A DNA stretch of 64,000 bases from Kitasatospora sp. NBC_01287. GTDB taxonomy: Bacteria > Actinomycetota > Actinomycetes > Streptomycetales > Streptomycetaceae. A program made the translations under genes and the position numbers. Every line of letters begins with the position of its first letter. Positions within the stretch are counted from its first letter, which is position 1. Below are positions 51,949-60,540 of the stretch, piece after piece. The stretch spans positions 4,440,501 to 4,504,500 of the forward strand of contig NZ_JAPEPB010000001.1 in assembly GCF_026340565.1 (NCBI RefSeq), given 5' to 3'. Under the pieces are notes generated by a model. That model was not told the origin of the DNA and ran no database searches. It saw nothing but the letters and a program-made list of their open reading frames with translations.

Positions 51949-52761
51949 TCAGCGCTGCACCGGTGCCGGGATCCCGAGCAGCCGGTCCCGCAGCACCGGG
52001 AACTCCGAGCGCGCCTTGGCCACCTCCGCCACGTCGAACTCGACGCTCAGCACCTCCTCGCCCGGCCCCGCCTCGGCCAGCACCGTGCCCCAGGGGTCCA
52101 CGACCAGGCTGTGCCCGGCCTGCTCGACCCCGCCGTGGGTGCCGGCCGTGTTGCAGGCGAGCACGAAGGCCTGCTCCTCCACCGCCCGGGCCCTGGACAG
52201 CAGGGTCCAGTGCTCGCGCCGCCGCTCGGGCCAGGCCGCCGGGACCACCAGCAGCTGCGCGCCCGCGTCCAGCAGCGCCCGGAAGAGCTCGGGGAAGCGC
52301 AGGTCGTAGCAGGTGGCCAGGCCCAGGGTGCCGAAGTCGGTGGCGGCCGTGACGATCTCCTGCCCGGCGCCCATCGCGACCGCCTCGCCGCTGTCGAAGC
52401 CGAAGCGGTGGATCTTGCGGTAGGTGTGCACCAGCTCGCCGCTCGGCGAGAAGAGCAGCGAGGTGTTGTAGACCGGGCCGTCCGGATCGCGCTCCACGAT
52501 CGAGCCGGCGTGCAGCCAGACCCCGGCCGCGGCGGCCGCCGCTGACATCACGTCAGCCGTCGGCCCGTCCAGCGGCTCCGCGCCGTCCGACCAGGCGTCA
52601 TAGGCGAAGCCGCCGAGCGGCCAGAGTTCCGGCAGGACCACCAGGTCGGCCCCCTGCTGCGCCCGGACCAGGGCGGCCGCCCTGGCCCGCCGCTCGGCCA
52701 CCGGTTCGGCATCGGACACGGAGAGTTGGATCAATGAGGCGCGCACACTACCACCGTCCAC
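51949..52761 (-). CDS. nitrilase-superfamily amidase
   Basis: A 270-residue carbon-nitrogen hydrolase. The catalytic triad is complete: Glu45 in VVLPELWPLG, Lys116 in YRKIHRFGFDSG, Cys151 in LATCYDLRFPE. The pattern resembles omega-amidase/NIT2-like enzymes that remove alpha-keto-omega-amides or deaminated glutathione. GTG at 52761 lacks a ribosome site; TAGGACT upstream suggests a leaderless gene, and a GTG 15 bases further in is possible. It is divergent from the mycothiol-type isomerase-like gene. The gap 51720-51948 before the GntR gene holds only a GGGGCGGC run (51891-51925). Confidence 0.88.
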   Translation of the reverse strand: MDGGSVRASLIQLSVSDAEPVAERRARAAALVRAQQGADLVVLPELWPLGGFAYDAWSDGAEPLDGPTADVMSAAAAAAGVWLHAGSIVERDPDGPVYNTSLLFSPSGELVHTYRKIHRFGFDSGEAVAMGAGQEIVTAATDFGTLGLATCYDLRFPELFRALLDAGAQLLVVPAAWPERRREHWTLLSRARAVEEQAFVLACNTAGTHGGVEQAGHSLVVDPWGTVLAEAGPGEEVLSVEFDVAEVAKARSEFPVLRDRLLGIPAPVQR

Positions 52762-52867
52762 GACAAGAGTCCTACGATCGTCACCCGAAAGCGCTGCCTG
52801 CTCTCTGCGGGCAGCGTAACGTGCGGTTTGCCCCTGGAACCGACGGATGGGCCGGAGAAGAAGAGCT

Positions 52868-53704
52868 GTGACCGAGAATCAGGCCGTACAGGCCTACACG
52901 GACGCCTGGACGCACTCCATCGAGTCCATAGCGGAGTTGGTGGCCTCGCTGCCCGGCGACTCCTGGAACCGGCCCACCGAGTGCCCGGGCTGGTCGGTGC
53001 GCGACATCGTCTCGCACGTGATCGCCGTAGAGTCCGAGCTGCTCGGCGACCCCCGCCCGATCCACTCGCTCCCCAGCGACCTGCGGCACATCAAGGACGA
53101 GGTCTCCCGCTACCTCGAACTCCCGGTGGACAAGCGCCGCTGCCACACCGCGCCCGAGATGACCTCGGAGCTGGAGTACGTGATCATCCGCCGGGCGCGT
53201 GCCCTGCGCACCGCCACCACCGCCGCCGAGGACACGGTGCGCTTCCCGGCCGGCCCGTACTCCTTCGACCTGCCCTACCAGCGACTGCTCCAGATCCGGG
53301 TGCTCGACGTCTGGGTGCACGAGCAGGACCTGCGCCGCGCGCTGCGGCTTCCCGGCAACCTGGACTCCCCCGGCGCCCAGGTCACCCGCGACCTGCTGCT
53401 GCGGGGCCTGCCGAAGATCGTCGCCAAGGAGGCCGGCGCCCCCGCCGGTGCGGTGGTGGTCTTCGACGTCACCGGCCCGCTCGAATTCCTGCGCACCATC
53501 CGGGTCGACGAGAACGGCCACGGCTCGATCGACGCCCAGATCAGCCTGGGCCCCGACGTCCAGTTCACCCTCGACTGGGAGACCTGGCTCCGCCTCGCCT
53601 GCGGCCGCGTGCGCCCCGGCGCCCTCCCGGCCGGCGCCCTGCGGATCGACGGCGACGAGGAGTTGGCGCAGCGGGTGCTGGCGAACTTCGTCCAGACCCA
53701 CTGA
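52868..53704 (+). CDS. maleylpyruvate-isomerase-family protein
   Basis: A 278-residue protein of the mycothiol-dependent isomerase/DinB-like superfamily. The four-helix N-terminal part has DSWNRPTECPGWSVRDIVSH with metal-ligand His near residue 53, then LDVWVHEQDLRRALRLPGN with further His/Asp. The C-terminal part has the sterol-carrier-like DVQFTLDWETWLRLACGR. GTG at 52868 after GGAGAAGAAG. Substrate unknown; possibly a thiol-dependent isomerase or transferase. Confidence 0.8.
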   Translation: MTENQAVQAYTDAWTHSIESIAELVASLPGDSWNRPTECPGWSVRDIVSHVIAVESELLGDPRPIHSLPSDLRHIKDEVSRYLELPVDKRRCHTAPEMTSELEYVIIRRARALRTATTAAEDTVRFPAGPYSFDLPYQRLLQIRVLDVWVHEQDLRRALRLPGNLDSPGAQVTRDLLLRGLPKIVAKEAGAPAGAVVVFDVTGPLEFLRTIRVDENGHGSIDAQISLGPDVQFTLDWETWLRLACGRVRPGALPAGALRIDGDEELAQRVLANFVQTH

Positions 53705-53728
53705 CCCGCACCTGGCCGGTTGCCGGGT

Positions 53729-53745
53729 AGTACGACCGGCGTACT
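53729..53745. terminator. small inverted repeat after the isomerase-like gene
   Basis: AGTACG-ACCGG-CGTACT, 25 bases after the stop. It may be a weak terminator or a regulatory site of the next gene. No T run follows. Confidence 0.35.
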
Positions 53746-53870
53746 CGTCACACCGCACGCGGGGTGGCGCACCCCTCGCACACCCACGCGGCGCGCGCCA
53801 CCCCGTACGGCGGAGGTTCGGGGTCGTTGCGCATGGCACATCCCTTCGTCGAGCGAAAGCGGGATCTGCC

Positions 53871-54716
53871 GTGAGTGATACGAGTGCGGGCACGGGCACG
53901 GGCATGGTGCTGATGCGGACCAGCTTCCCGGTGACGGGGCAGCCGATCCGGGTGGTGATGATCGACGGGGAGCCGTGGTTCGCCACGGCGGATCTCTGCG
54001 CCGTCCTTCACCGTGGCAGCCCGACCTGGGCCAGCCGCATGGTCGGGCGAGAGGACACTCGCACCATCGACATGCGCTCGGTATGCCTGAGTTCAACTCA
54101 GGCATACGACCGAACGCCAGGTCAGAATGCCTCCGTGCGTGGAAATCCCTACCTCAACGTGATCAACGAGGCCGGCCTCTACACCTTGATCCTCAGGTCC
54201 AGGAAGCCCAACGCCGCCCCCTTCCAGGAGTGGGTCACCCGCGAGCTGCTCCCCTCCGTCCGGCGCGGCGACACCGACGTCCCGAGGCAGCGGCAGCGGA
54301 TGGCGGAGACCCTGGCCGAGGCGATCGGACAGCAGGTGCGGATCGTCGCCGAGATCGAGCGGGACGACCTCCCCGGCGTCCGGGTGCACTCGGACGGGAC
54401 GCTGCACTGCGCGCACGGCGAGATGACGGGCCGTCTGCCGGCTCCGGAGGAGGACAGCGGTCCGCCGTTCGGGCCGTACTTCGAGTGCCCGGAGCCGGAC
54501 CGGGTCGGGATCCGGGGCAGCCGTCTCGTCACCCCGGGTTGCGGCAAGGTGCGGCTGGTCGAACTGGCCAGGTGGATGAGCGCTGCGCCCCGGGCCGACC
54601 CCGCGGGGCCGGAGCCGGACGCCTCGACCGACCTCATGACGGTCCGGATCGACCGCGCGGAGATCCAGGGGAGCCCGGGTCAGGTCGCCGAGCTGATCAG
54701 GCTGCTGGCGGCCTGA
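53871..54716 (+). CDS. Bro-N domain (phage antirepressor type) protein
   Basis: A 281-residue protein. Residues about 18-130 form the Bro-N domain: IRVVMIDGEPWFATADLCAV, then RGNPYLNVINEAGLYTLILR, SRKPNAAPFQEWVTRELLPS, ending VRRGD. The C-terminal half lacks a known antirepressor domain; it contains two Cys-including stretches (HCAHGEMTG and FECPEPD). Proteins of this kind from phages bind DNA and counter repressors; Streptomyces chromosomes carry several such genes, often without a prophage, as here. The GTG at 53871 has a weak ribosome site. A 27-bp palindrome lies inside the gene. Confidence 0.8.
   Translation: MSDTSAGTGTGMVLMRTSFPVTGQPIRVVMIDGEPWFATADLCAVLHRGSPTWASRMVGREDTRTIDMRSVCLSSTQAYDRTPGQNASVRGNPYLNVINEAGLYTLILRSRKPNAAPFQEWVTRELLPSVRRGDTDVPRQRQRMAETLAEAIGQQVRIVAEIERDDLPGVRVHSDGTLHCAHGEMTGRLPAPEEDSGPPFGPYFECPEPDRVGIRGSRLVTPGCGKVRLVELARWMSAAPRADPAGPEPDASTDLMTVRIDRAEIQGSPGQVAELIRLLAA
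54081..54107. promoter_or_regulatory. 27-bp perfect palindrome inside the Bro gene
   Basis: GTATGCCTGAGTT (54081-54093), a single C, and AACTCAGGCATAC (54095-54107): 13-bp arms without mismatch. It encodes the variable loop between the two halves of the Bro-N domain (SVCLSSTQAYD). It could be an operator bound by the protein itself or a strong RNA hairpin. Confidence 0.7.
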
Positions 54717-54743
54717 CCGAACCCCTCAGGGTTGTCCACAGCC

Positions 54744-54782
54744 ATGCCTCCAGCCCTCACTTCCCATGAGGGTTGGAGGCAT
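54744..54782. terminator. bidirectional terminator between the Bro and MFS genes
   Basis: ATGCCTCCAGCCCTC and GAGGGTTGGAGGCAT, 15-bp arms with one wobble-type mismatch and a 9-base loop, between convergent genes. Confidence 0.8.
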
Positions 54783-54800
54783 GGCCCCAGCTCACCCGCC

Positions 54801-56237
54801 CTACACCGCCCGTACCTTGGCCCGCAGCCGCAGGATCATCACCGTCCCCAGCACCATCGGCACGAACAGCCAGCAGAACGCCCCCCGGTAGGCCGCCGCC
54901 GAGTAGGTGTCGCCGCTGCCCGGGGAGAGCAGGTCCAGCAGCACGCCGATGCCCAGCAGGGTCAGCATGGTCGCGATGAAGCCGCCCATGTTGGCGATGC
55001 CCGAAGCGGTGCCGAGGCGGTGGACGGGGTTGTGCGAGCGGGCGAAGTCGAGGCCGACCAGCGAGGCGGAGCCGTTGCTGCCCATCACCACGAGCAGCAC
55101 GATGATCAGCCAGAGCGGCGGGTGGCCACCGGGCCAGGCCAGCACCACGGCCCAGCAGGCGCCGGTGGCGGCGATCACGGTCAGCACGATGGGCATCCGC
55201 ACCGCGGGGCCCCGGGAGAGCAGGCGGCCGAAGAGCAGGCCGAAGAACATGTTGGCGAAGACCAGCAGGGTGAGCAGGCCGCCCGCCTGACCCCGGCTCC
55301 TGCCCTGGCCCTCGACCAGGTAGGGCAGGCCCCAGAGCAGGGCGAAGGCGTTGGCGGGGAACTGGGTGGTGAAGTGCACCCAGAGGCCGAGCCGGGTACC
55401 GGGCTCCCGCCAGGAGTCTCGGATCTGCTCGCGGATCGGCGGCCGCGCGGTGGCGGCGGCACCGGCGGCACCGGCGGCACCGGCGGCACTGGCGACAGCG
55501 GCACCGGCACCAGCACCAGCGACAGCGGCGCCGGCGATCGGCGAGGGCGCCGCGGCACCGGGCGGCGCCTCCCGCAGCAGCAGCGCGATCAGGGCGAAGA
55601 CCAGCACGCCCAGCAGCGCCAGCGCGGTGAAGCTCGCGGTCCAGCCCTCGCTGTGCAGCGCCTGGGCGAGCACCACGGTGGTCACCAGGTTGCCGCCCAT
55701 CCCGGCCAGCCCGGTGAGCTGGGCGACCAGCGGGTTCTTCGCCGCCGGGAACCAGCGCGCGACGATCCGCAGCACGCTGATGAAGGTCATCGCGTCGCCG
55801 CAGCCGATCACCGCCCGGGCGGCCAGCGCGGGAGGGAAGGCGGTGCTGAAGGCGAAGGCCAGCTGGCCGGCGGTGAGCAGCACCGCACCCAGCAGCAGCA
55901 CCCGGCGCGGGCCGAAGCGGTCGACCAGCAGCCCGACCGGGACCTGCATCGCCGCGTAGACCAGCACCTGGACGATCGAGAAGGTGGCCAGCGCCGCGGC
56001 GCCGACCCCGAAGCGCTGGGCCGCGTCCAGCCCGGCCACCCCGAGGCTGGTGCGGTGGATCACCGCGAGCACGTAGCCGCTGACCCCGATGCTCCAGGCG
56101 AACCAGGCGGCCCGTCCGCCGGGCCCCTGGAGCACGGCGGTGGCATCGGCGATCCGCGGGCCGGGGACGGTGCGGCCGGCAGCGGCGGGACCAGGGGCGG
56201 CAGAGGAGCGGGTGACGCTGGCTGGGTCCACGGTCAT
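54801..56237 (-). CDS. MFS transporter
   Basis: A 478-residue membrane protein with 12 expected helices. The motif between helices 2 and 3 reads GLLVDRFGPRRVLL. Between helices 6 and 7 is an Ala/Gly-rich insert of about 40 residues (AGAGAGAAVASAAGAAGAAG). The family layout fits the NNP/oxalate-formate or hexuronate-type carriers, but the substrate is unknown. ATG at 56237; 61 bases separate it from the M64 peptidase stop. Confidence 0.82.
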   Translation of the reverse strand: MTVDPASVTRSSAAPGPAAAGRTVPGPRIADATAVLQGPGGRAAWFAWSIGVSGYVLAVIHRTSLGVAGLDAAQRFGVGAAALATFSIVQVLVYAAMQVPVGLLVDRFGPRRVLLLGAVLLTAGQLAFAFSTAFPPALAARAVIGCGDAMTFISVLRIVARWFPAAKNPLVAQLTGLAGMGGNLVTTVVLAQALHSEGWTASFTALALLGVLVFALIALLLREAPPGAAAPSPIAGAAVAGAGAGAAVASAAGAAGAAGAAATARPPIREQIRDSWREPGTRLGLWVHFTTQFPANAFALLWGLPYLVEGQGRSRGQAGGLLTLLVFANMFFGLLFGRLLSRGPAVRMPIVLTVIAATGACWAVVLAWPGGHPPLWLIIVLLVVMGSNGSASLVGLDFARSHNPVHRLGTASGIANMGGFIATMLTLLGIGVLLDLLSPGSGDTYSAAAYRGAFCWLFVPMVLGTVMILRLRAKVRAV

Positions 56238-56298
56238 AGTGCACCCAGATTAGTCATCCCATCATTCGATGCTCCCGGTCAGGAGCCCGTGATCCCGC

Positions 56299-57543
56299 TC
56301 ACCCCGTCACCACCCAGCTCACGGCACGCGTCATGTGCTGGTCCCGGTACGCCTCGTCACGCACCCAGTCCGTGGTGTCCCGCACCGTCGCGGTCACCGT
56401 CACCCGCTGACCGGGTGCCAGCGCCAGCGTCGCCGGGTCGAACCAGGTGCGGTCGGCCGAGCCCGGCTGCACGGGCCTGCCGTCCACCTTCCAGTCCACC
56501 TGGAGCTGGCGGCTCCCGGTCAGGTGGAGCGGACGCACCGTCAGCCGGGGTTGGCCGACCACCCGGCCCGCCGCGGGCTCGACGCCGTCCACCGGGGAGA
56601 GCCGACGGTAGAGCTGCTCGATGATCGCCTCCCGGGAGGGGAGGTTGTAGCTGCCGCCCAGGGTGCGCATCACCGAGTCGGTGGTGGGGCGGTAGATGCC
56701 GTTGGCGCTGCGGTAGGCGCCCACCTGGCCGCCGCCGTCCGGCGAGTCGCTGCCCAGCCAGCGCCACCACTTGAGGTGGTCGCGGCGCATCGCGTCGGCG
56801 CCCTGGGTGGAGAGGTTGGGGTAGTCGGCGTCCTTGGGGGCGCTGTCGTACTCGTCGCCCAGGTCGCCCACGGTGTGGCCGATCTCGTGCTGGATGATCC
56901 GGCCCGCGTCGGGGCTGCCGCCGGCGAGCGTGGTCACCCCGGTGCCGCCGGCCCCGCCGTACTCGGTCGAGTTGGCCAGCGCGATCAGGTACTGCGGCCC
57001 CTCGCCCGGCCCCGCGTACTGGGCGGTGGCGGCCTCGTCGGCGCAGAGCAGGCGCGCCGTGCCCTCGCACCAGAAGTGCATGCCCAGCGGGGTGCCGGGC
57101 CGCTTGCCCCTGCCCTGCGTCTCGGCGATCCCGGCGGTCGGGGAGACCACTTCGACCCGCCGTATGTTGAAGAAGTCCTGATAGGTGCGGAACGGCTCGA
57201 TCTCCATCAGCGCCCGCCAGGCCTGGTCGGCCTGCTGGCGGAAGAGCTCCTGCTGGCTCGCGGCGTAGCCGTCGCCGAGCAGCACCAGGGTGATCCGGTT
57301 GGCCGGATCACCGGTGCGGCGTATGTCGACGGTCGGGGCGGTGCCGGTGCGCAGCCGGGCGGGTTGGACCGCGCTCCCGCCCCTGGGCGGGGCGGCCCGG
57401 TCGGTGAGTGAGTTCGCGGCGGGGCCGATCACGGCGAACGGCGCCGGACCGGTCAGCTCCAGGGCGGCGGGCAGCACGGCCGCCGCGAGCAGGGCGAGTG
57501 CGGCCAGACTCCGGATGAGACGGCCAGGGTTGCCAGGCGTCAT
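56299..57543 (-). CDS. secreted M64-family metallopeptidase
   Basis: A 414-residue exported zinc peptidase of the M64 (IgA-peptidase-like) family. Signal peptide RLIRSLAALALLAAAVLPAA, a linker, then ITLVLLGDGYAASQQELFRQ (about 84-103), and the zinc motif HEIGHTVGDLGDEY with His219, Glu220, His223 and Asp230. The family's GxY(S/R) segment YRSANGIYRPTTDSVMR follows, and a beta-rich C-terminal domain. ATG at 57543 with GAGGAC nine bases upstream. Role: digestion of extracellular protein. Confidence 0.88.
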   Translation of the reverse strand: MTPGNPGRLIRSLAALALLAAAVLPAALELTGPAPFAVIGPAANSLTDRAAPPRGGSAVQPARLRTGTAPTVDIRRTGDPANRITLVLLGDGYAASQQELFRQQADQAWRALMEIEPFRTYQDFFNIRRVEVVSPTAGIAETQGRGKRPGTPLGMHFWCEGTARLLCADEAATAQYAGPGEGPQYLIALANSTEYGGAGGTGVTTLAGGSPDAGRIIQHEIGHTVGDLGDEYDSAPKDADYPNLSTQGADAMRRDHLKWWRWLGSDSPDGGGQVGAYRSANGIYRPTTDSVMRTLGGSYNLPSREAIIEQLYRRLSPVDGVEPAAGRVVGQPRLTVRPLHLTGSRQLQVDWKVDGRPVQPGSADRTWFDPATLALAPGQRVTVTATVRDTTDWVRDEAYRDQHMTRAVSWVVTG

Positions 57544-57678
57544 ACGGACGGTCCTCGGTGCTCCGGTCACCCGGCGGGCGCGCGGGTGGGGGTCGCACAG
57601 ACGTACCCGTTCCGTGGCGGCCGACCGACATTCGGTAGCACATCTCACCCGGCAGGCCGATGCGCCACGCCGGGCGGC

Positions 57679-58938
57679 TCACCCCCGCTTGCGCGCCGTC
57701 AGGACCAGCTGGGTGCCCACGCCGAGGAGCAGTCCCCAGAAGGCGGCGCCGATCCCCCAGAGGGTCATCCCCGAGGTGGTGGCCAGGAAGGTCACCGCCG
57801 CCGCCTCGCGGCCCCGCTCGTCGGCCAGCGCCGCGGCCAGGCTGCCCTGGAACGCGCCGATCAGCGCCACTCCGCCGACCACCGCCACCAGCGCGGCGGG
57901 CAGCCCGGCGAAGAGGCTGACCAGCACCCCGCCGAAGCAGCCCACCACCAGGTAGAGCACGCCGATCGACATGCCCGCCAGGTAGCGGCGGCGCGGCTGC
58001 GGGTGGCTCTCGGGGCCGGCGCAGATCGCGGCGGTGATGGCGGCGATGTTGATCCCGGGGCTGCCGAACGGCGCCAGCAGCACCGAGGCCGCGCCGGTCG
58101 CCCCGACCAGCAGCCGGTCCTCGGGCCGGTAGCCGAAGGTCCGCAGCACCCCGAGTCCCGCCGCGTTCTGCGAGGCGAGCGCCACCAGGGTGAGCGGCAG
58201 CGCGAGGCCGATCAGCGCGGCGCCGTCGAAGGCCGGCGCGGTCAGCACCGGACGGGTCAGCCCGCCGTGCCCCAAGTGCAGCGACAGGCCCACGGTGAGC
58301 GCCGCCGCCACCGCGCCGACCAGCAGCGCGGCCGGGACGGCGTAGCGGGGCCGCAGCCGCTTGGCCACCAGGTAGGCGGCCAGCGCGCTGATCACCACGG
58401 CCGGCCCGCTGTGCAGCGAGCTGAAGATCCCGGTGCCGAACTCGAACAGGATGCCCGCCAGCATCGCGTTCACCACGCCGGTCGGGACCGCCCGGACCAG
58501 CCGCCCGAAGAGCCCGGTCACCCCGAGCAGCGTCACCACCACCCCGCTGACCAGGTAGGCGCCGATGGCCTCCGGATAGGTGTACGCGCCCAGGCTGCTG
58601 ACCAGCAGGGCCGCGCCGGGCGTGGACCAGGCGGTGACCACCGGCAGCCGGGAGTACCAGCTGAGCAGCAGCGAGGTCACCCCGCTGCCGATCGATACCG
58701 CCCAGATCCACGAGGCGGTGTGCGCCTGGTCCAGGTGCCCGGCCCGGGCCGCGGCGAGGACCACCACCAGCGGACCCGAGTAGCAGACCACCACCGCGAT
58801 CAGGCCGGCCAGCAGGGCGGAGAAGGAGACGTCGCGACGGAGCGAGTACCCGCCGGGGTCCGGCTCGGCCTGCGGGTCGGCAGGGGGAGCCTCGGCAGGG
58901 GCGTCGGCAAGGGCGTCGATGGTGCGGGGATCAGCCAC
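57679..58938 (-). CDS. BenE-family benzoate/H+ symporter-like transporter
   Basis: A 419-residue membrane protein. After a Pro/Ala/Glu-rich head of 40 residues come about 12 helices: SALLAGLIAVVVCYSGPLVV, WIWAVSIGSGVTSLLLSWYS, LPVVTAWSTPGAALLVSSLG, PTGVVNAMLAGILFEFGTGI, and SPGINIAAITAAICAGPESH. These are typical of BenE proteins, which import benzoate; other aromatic substrates are possible as no benzoate genes are nearby. GTG at 58938 without a ribosome site. The gene ends 135 bases before the M64 gene's start. Confidence 0.88.
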   Translation of the reverse strand: MADPRTIDALADAPAEAPPADPQAEPDPGGYSLRRDVSFSALLAGLIAVVVCYSGPLVVVLAAARAGHLDQAHTASWIWAVSIGSGVTSLLLSWYSRLPVVTAWSTPGAALLVSSLGAYTYPEAIGAYLVSGVVVTLLGVTGLFGRLVRAVPTGVVNAMLAGILFEFGTGIFSSLHSGPAVVISALAAYLVAKRLRPRYAVPAALLVGAVAAALTVGLSLHLGHGGLTRPVLTAPAFDGAALIGLALPLTLVALASQNAAGLGVLRTFGYRPEDRLLVGATGAASVLLAPFGSPGINIAAITAAICAGPESHPQPRRRYLAGMSIGVLYLVVGCFGGVLVSLFAGLPAALVAVVGGVALIGAFQGSLAAALADERGREAAAVTFLATTSGMTLWGIGAAFWGLLLGVGTQLVLTARKRG

Positions 58939-59018
58939 CTGAGCAGTATTCAGCAGCCGGTCCGGCACGTCCGAAGATTTTTTCGCACCGGGCACCCCGG
59001 GCGGCGGCCCGGGAACGC

Positions 59019-59057
59019 ACGGGCCCCGCACCTCGAAGAGCGAGGTGCGGGGCCCGT
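59019..59057 (-). terminator. terminator of the bkd operon
   Basis: Perfect 17-bp arms ACGGGCCCCGCACCTCG and CGAGGTGCGGGGCCCGT around AAGAG, 18 bases after the E2 stop. Confidence 0.85.
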
Positions 59058-59075
59058 GGCGTGCCTGCCAGGCCC

Positions 59076-60527
59076 TCAGGCCCAGGTGATCAGCCGCTTC
59101 GGCCGCTCCAGGATCGCGGCGACGTCGGCCAGCACCTTGGAGCCCAGCTCGCCGTCGACCATCCGGTGGTCGAAGGAGAGCGCCAGGGTGGTGACCTGGC
59201 GGGGCACCACCCGGCCCTTGTGGACCCACGGCAGCTCCCGCACCGCGCCGAAGGCCAGGATGGCGGCCTCGCCGGGGTTGAGGATCGGGGTGCCGGTGTC
59301 GACGCCGAAGACGCCGACGTTGGTGATGGTCACGCTGCCGCCGGACATGTCGCCCGGAGAGGTCTTGCCCTGGCGGGCGGTGTCGATCAGCGACCCCAGC
59401 TCGGTGGCCAGACCGGCCAGGGTGAGCGCGCCGGCGTTCTTGATGTTCGGCACGATCAGGCCGCGCGGGGTGGCGGCCGCGATGCCCAGGTTGACCTGGC
59501 CGCGCAGCACGATCTCCTGGGCGGCCTCGTCCCAGCTGGCGTTGATCCCGGGGTGCCGCTTGATCGCGGTGAGCAGCGCCTTGGCGACCAGCAGCAGCGG
59601 GCTGACCCGCACCCCCTGGCCCAGCTCGCCGCTCTCCTTCAGGGTGCGCACCAGCTTCATCGTGCGGGTGACGTCGACCTGGACGAACTCGGTGACGTGC
59701 GGCGCGGTGAAGGCGGAAGCGACCATCGCCTGGGCGGTGGCCTTGCGCACGCCCTTGACCGGGATCCGCACGTCGCCGCCGGTGACGGCGACCGGAACGG
59801 CCTCGGCCACCGGGACGGCCGCCTGCGCGGCGAGCGGGGCCGGCGCCTGGGGGGCGGCGGCGGGCGCGGCGGCGGCGTGCACGTCCTCGCGGGTGACGAT
59901 CCCGTCGGGACCGGTCGGCACCACGGTGCGCAGGTCGATGCCCAGGTCCTTGGCGAGCTTGCGGACCGGGGGCTTGGCCAGCGGCCGCTCGGTGCCGACC
60001 GGCTGGGCCGCCACCACCGGCACGGGCACCGGCGCGGGCGCGGCGGCCACCGGGGCGGGAGCGACCGGGGCGGGAGCGACCGGCGCGGCGGCCACCGGGG
60101 CGGCGGCCGTGGTGCGCCGGGCCCGGCGCTGGGTCCCGCCGGTGCGCGGGCCGTAGCCGACCAGCACCTCGCGCCGCTCGGGCTCGGCCGGCTCGGCCGG
60201 CTCGGCCGGCTCGGCCGGCTCGGCCGGCTCCGCCACGGGGGCGGCCGCCGGTGCGGCCTCGGCCGGAGCCGGTGCCCCGCCCGCCACGGCGATCACGATG
60301 ATCGCGGTGCCGACGTCGACCGTCGACCCCTCGGGGAAGTGCAGCGCCTCGACCGTCCCGTTGAACGGGATCGGCAGCTCGACGGCCGCCTTCGCGGTCT
60401 CCACCTCGCAGACGACCTGGCCGTCGGTGACGGTGTCGCCCGGCTGGACGTACCACTTGAGAATCTCGGCCTCGGTCAGGCCTTCGCCCACATCGGGCAT
60501 CTTGAACTCACGGAGAGCGGTGGTCAT
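59076..60527 (-). CDS. bkdC: branched-chain 2-oxoacid dehydrogenase, E2 (dihydrolipoyl acyltransferase)
   Basis: A 483-residue E2 core protein. Lipoyl domain 1-80 with lipoyl-lysine Lys46 in VETAKAAVEL; a flexible linker of EPAEPAEPAEP and Ala/Pro/Val repeats; the peripheral-subunit-binding domain PPVRKLAKDLGIDLRTVVPT; and the catalytic domain from about 250, ending with ALSFDHRMVDGELGSKVLAD (active-site His). It moves acyl groups to CoA. Together with E1 genes it makes branched starter CoA esters (isobutyryl, isovaleryl, 2-methylbutyryl) for fatty acids and polyketides. ATG at 60527, 13 bases after E1 beta. Confidence 0.92.
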   Translation of the reverse strand: MTTALREFKMPDVGEGLTEAEILKWYVQPGDTVTDGQVVCEVETAKAAVELPIPFNGTVEALHFPEGSTVDVGTAIIVIAVAGGAPAPAEAAPAAAPVAEPAEPAEPAEPAEPAEPERREVLVGYGPRTGGTQRRARRTTAAAPVAAAPVAPAPVAPAPVAAAPAPVPVPVVAAQPVGTERPLAKPPVRKLAKDLGIDLRTVVPTGPDGIVTREDVHAAAAPAAAPQAPAPLAAQAAVPVAEAVPVAVTGGDVRIPVKGVRKATAQAMVASAFTAPHVTEFVQVDVTRTMKLVRTLKESGELGQGVRVSPLLLVAKALLTAIKRHPGINASWDEAAQEIVLRGQVNLGIAAATPRGLIVPNIKNAGALTLAGLATELGSLIDTARQGKTSPGDMSGGSVTITNVGVFGVDTGTPILNPGEAAILAFGAVRELPWVHKGRVVPRQVTTLALSFDHRMVDGELGSKVLADVAAILERPKRLITWA

Positions 60528-60540
60528 CGGTTCACTCCCC

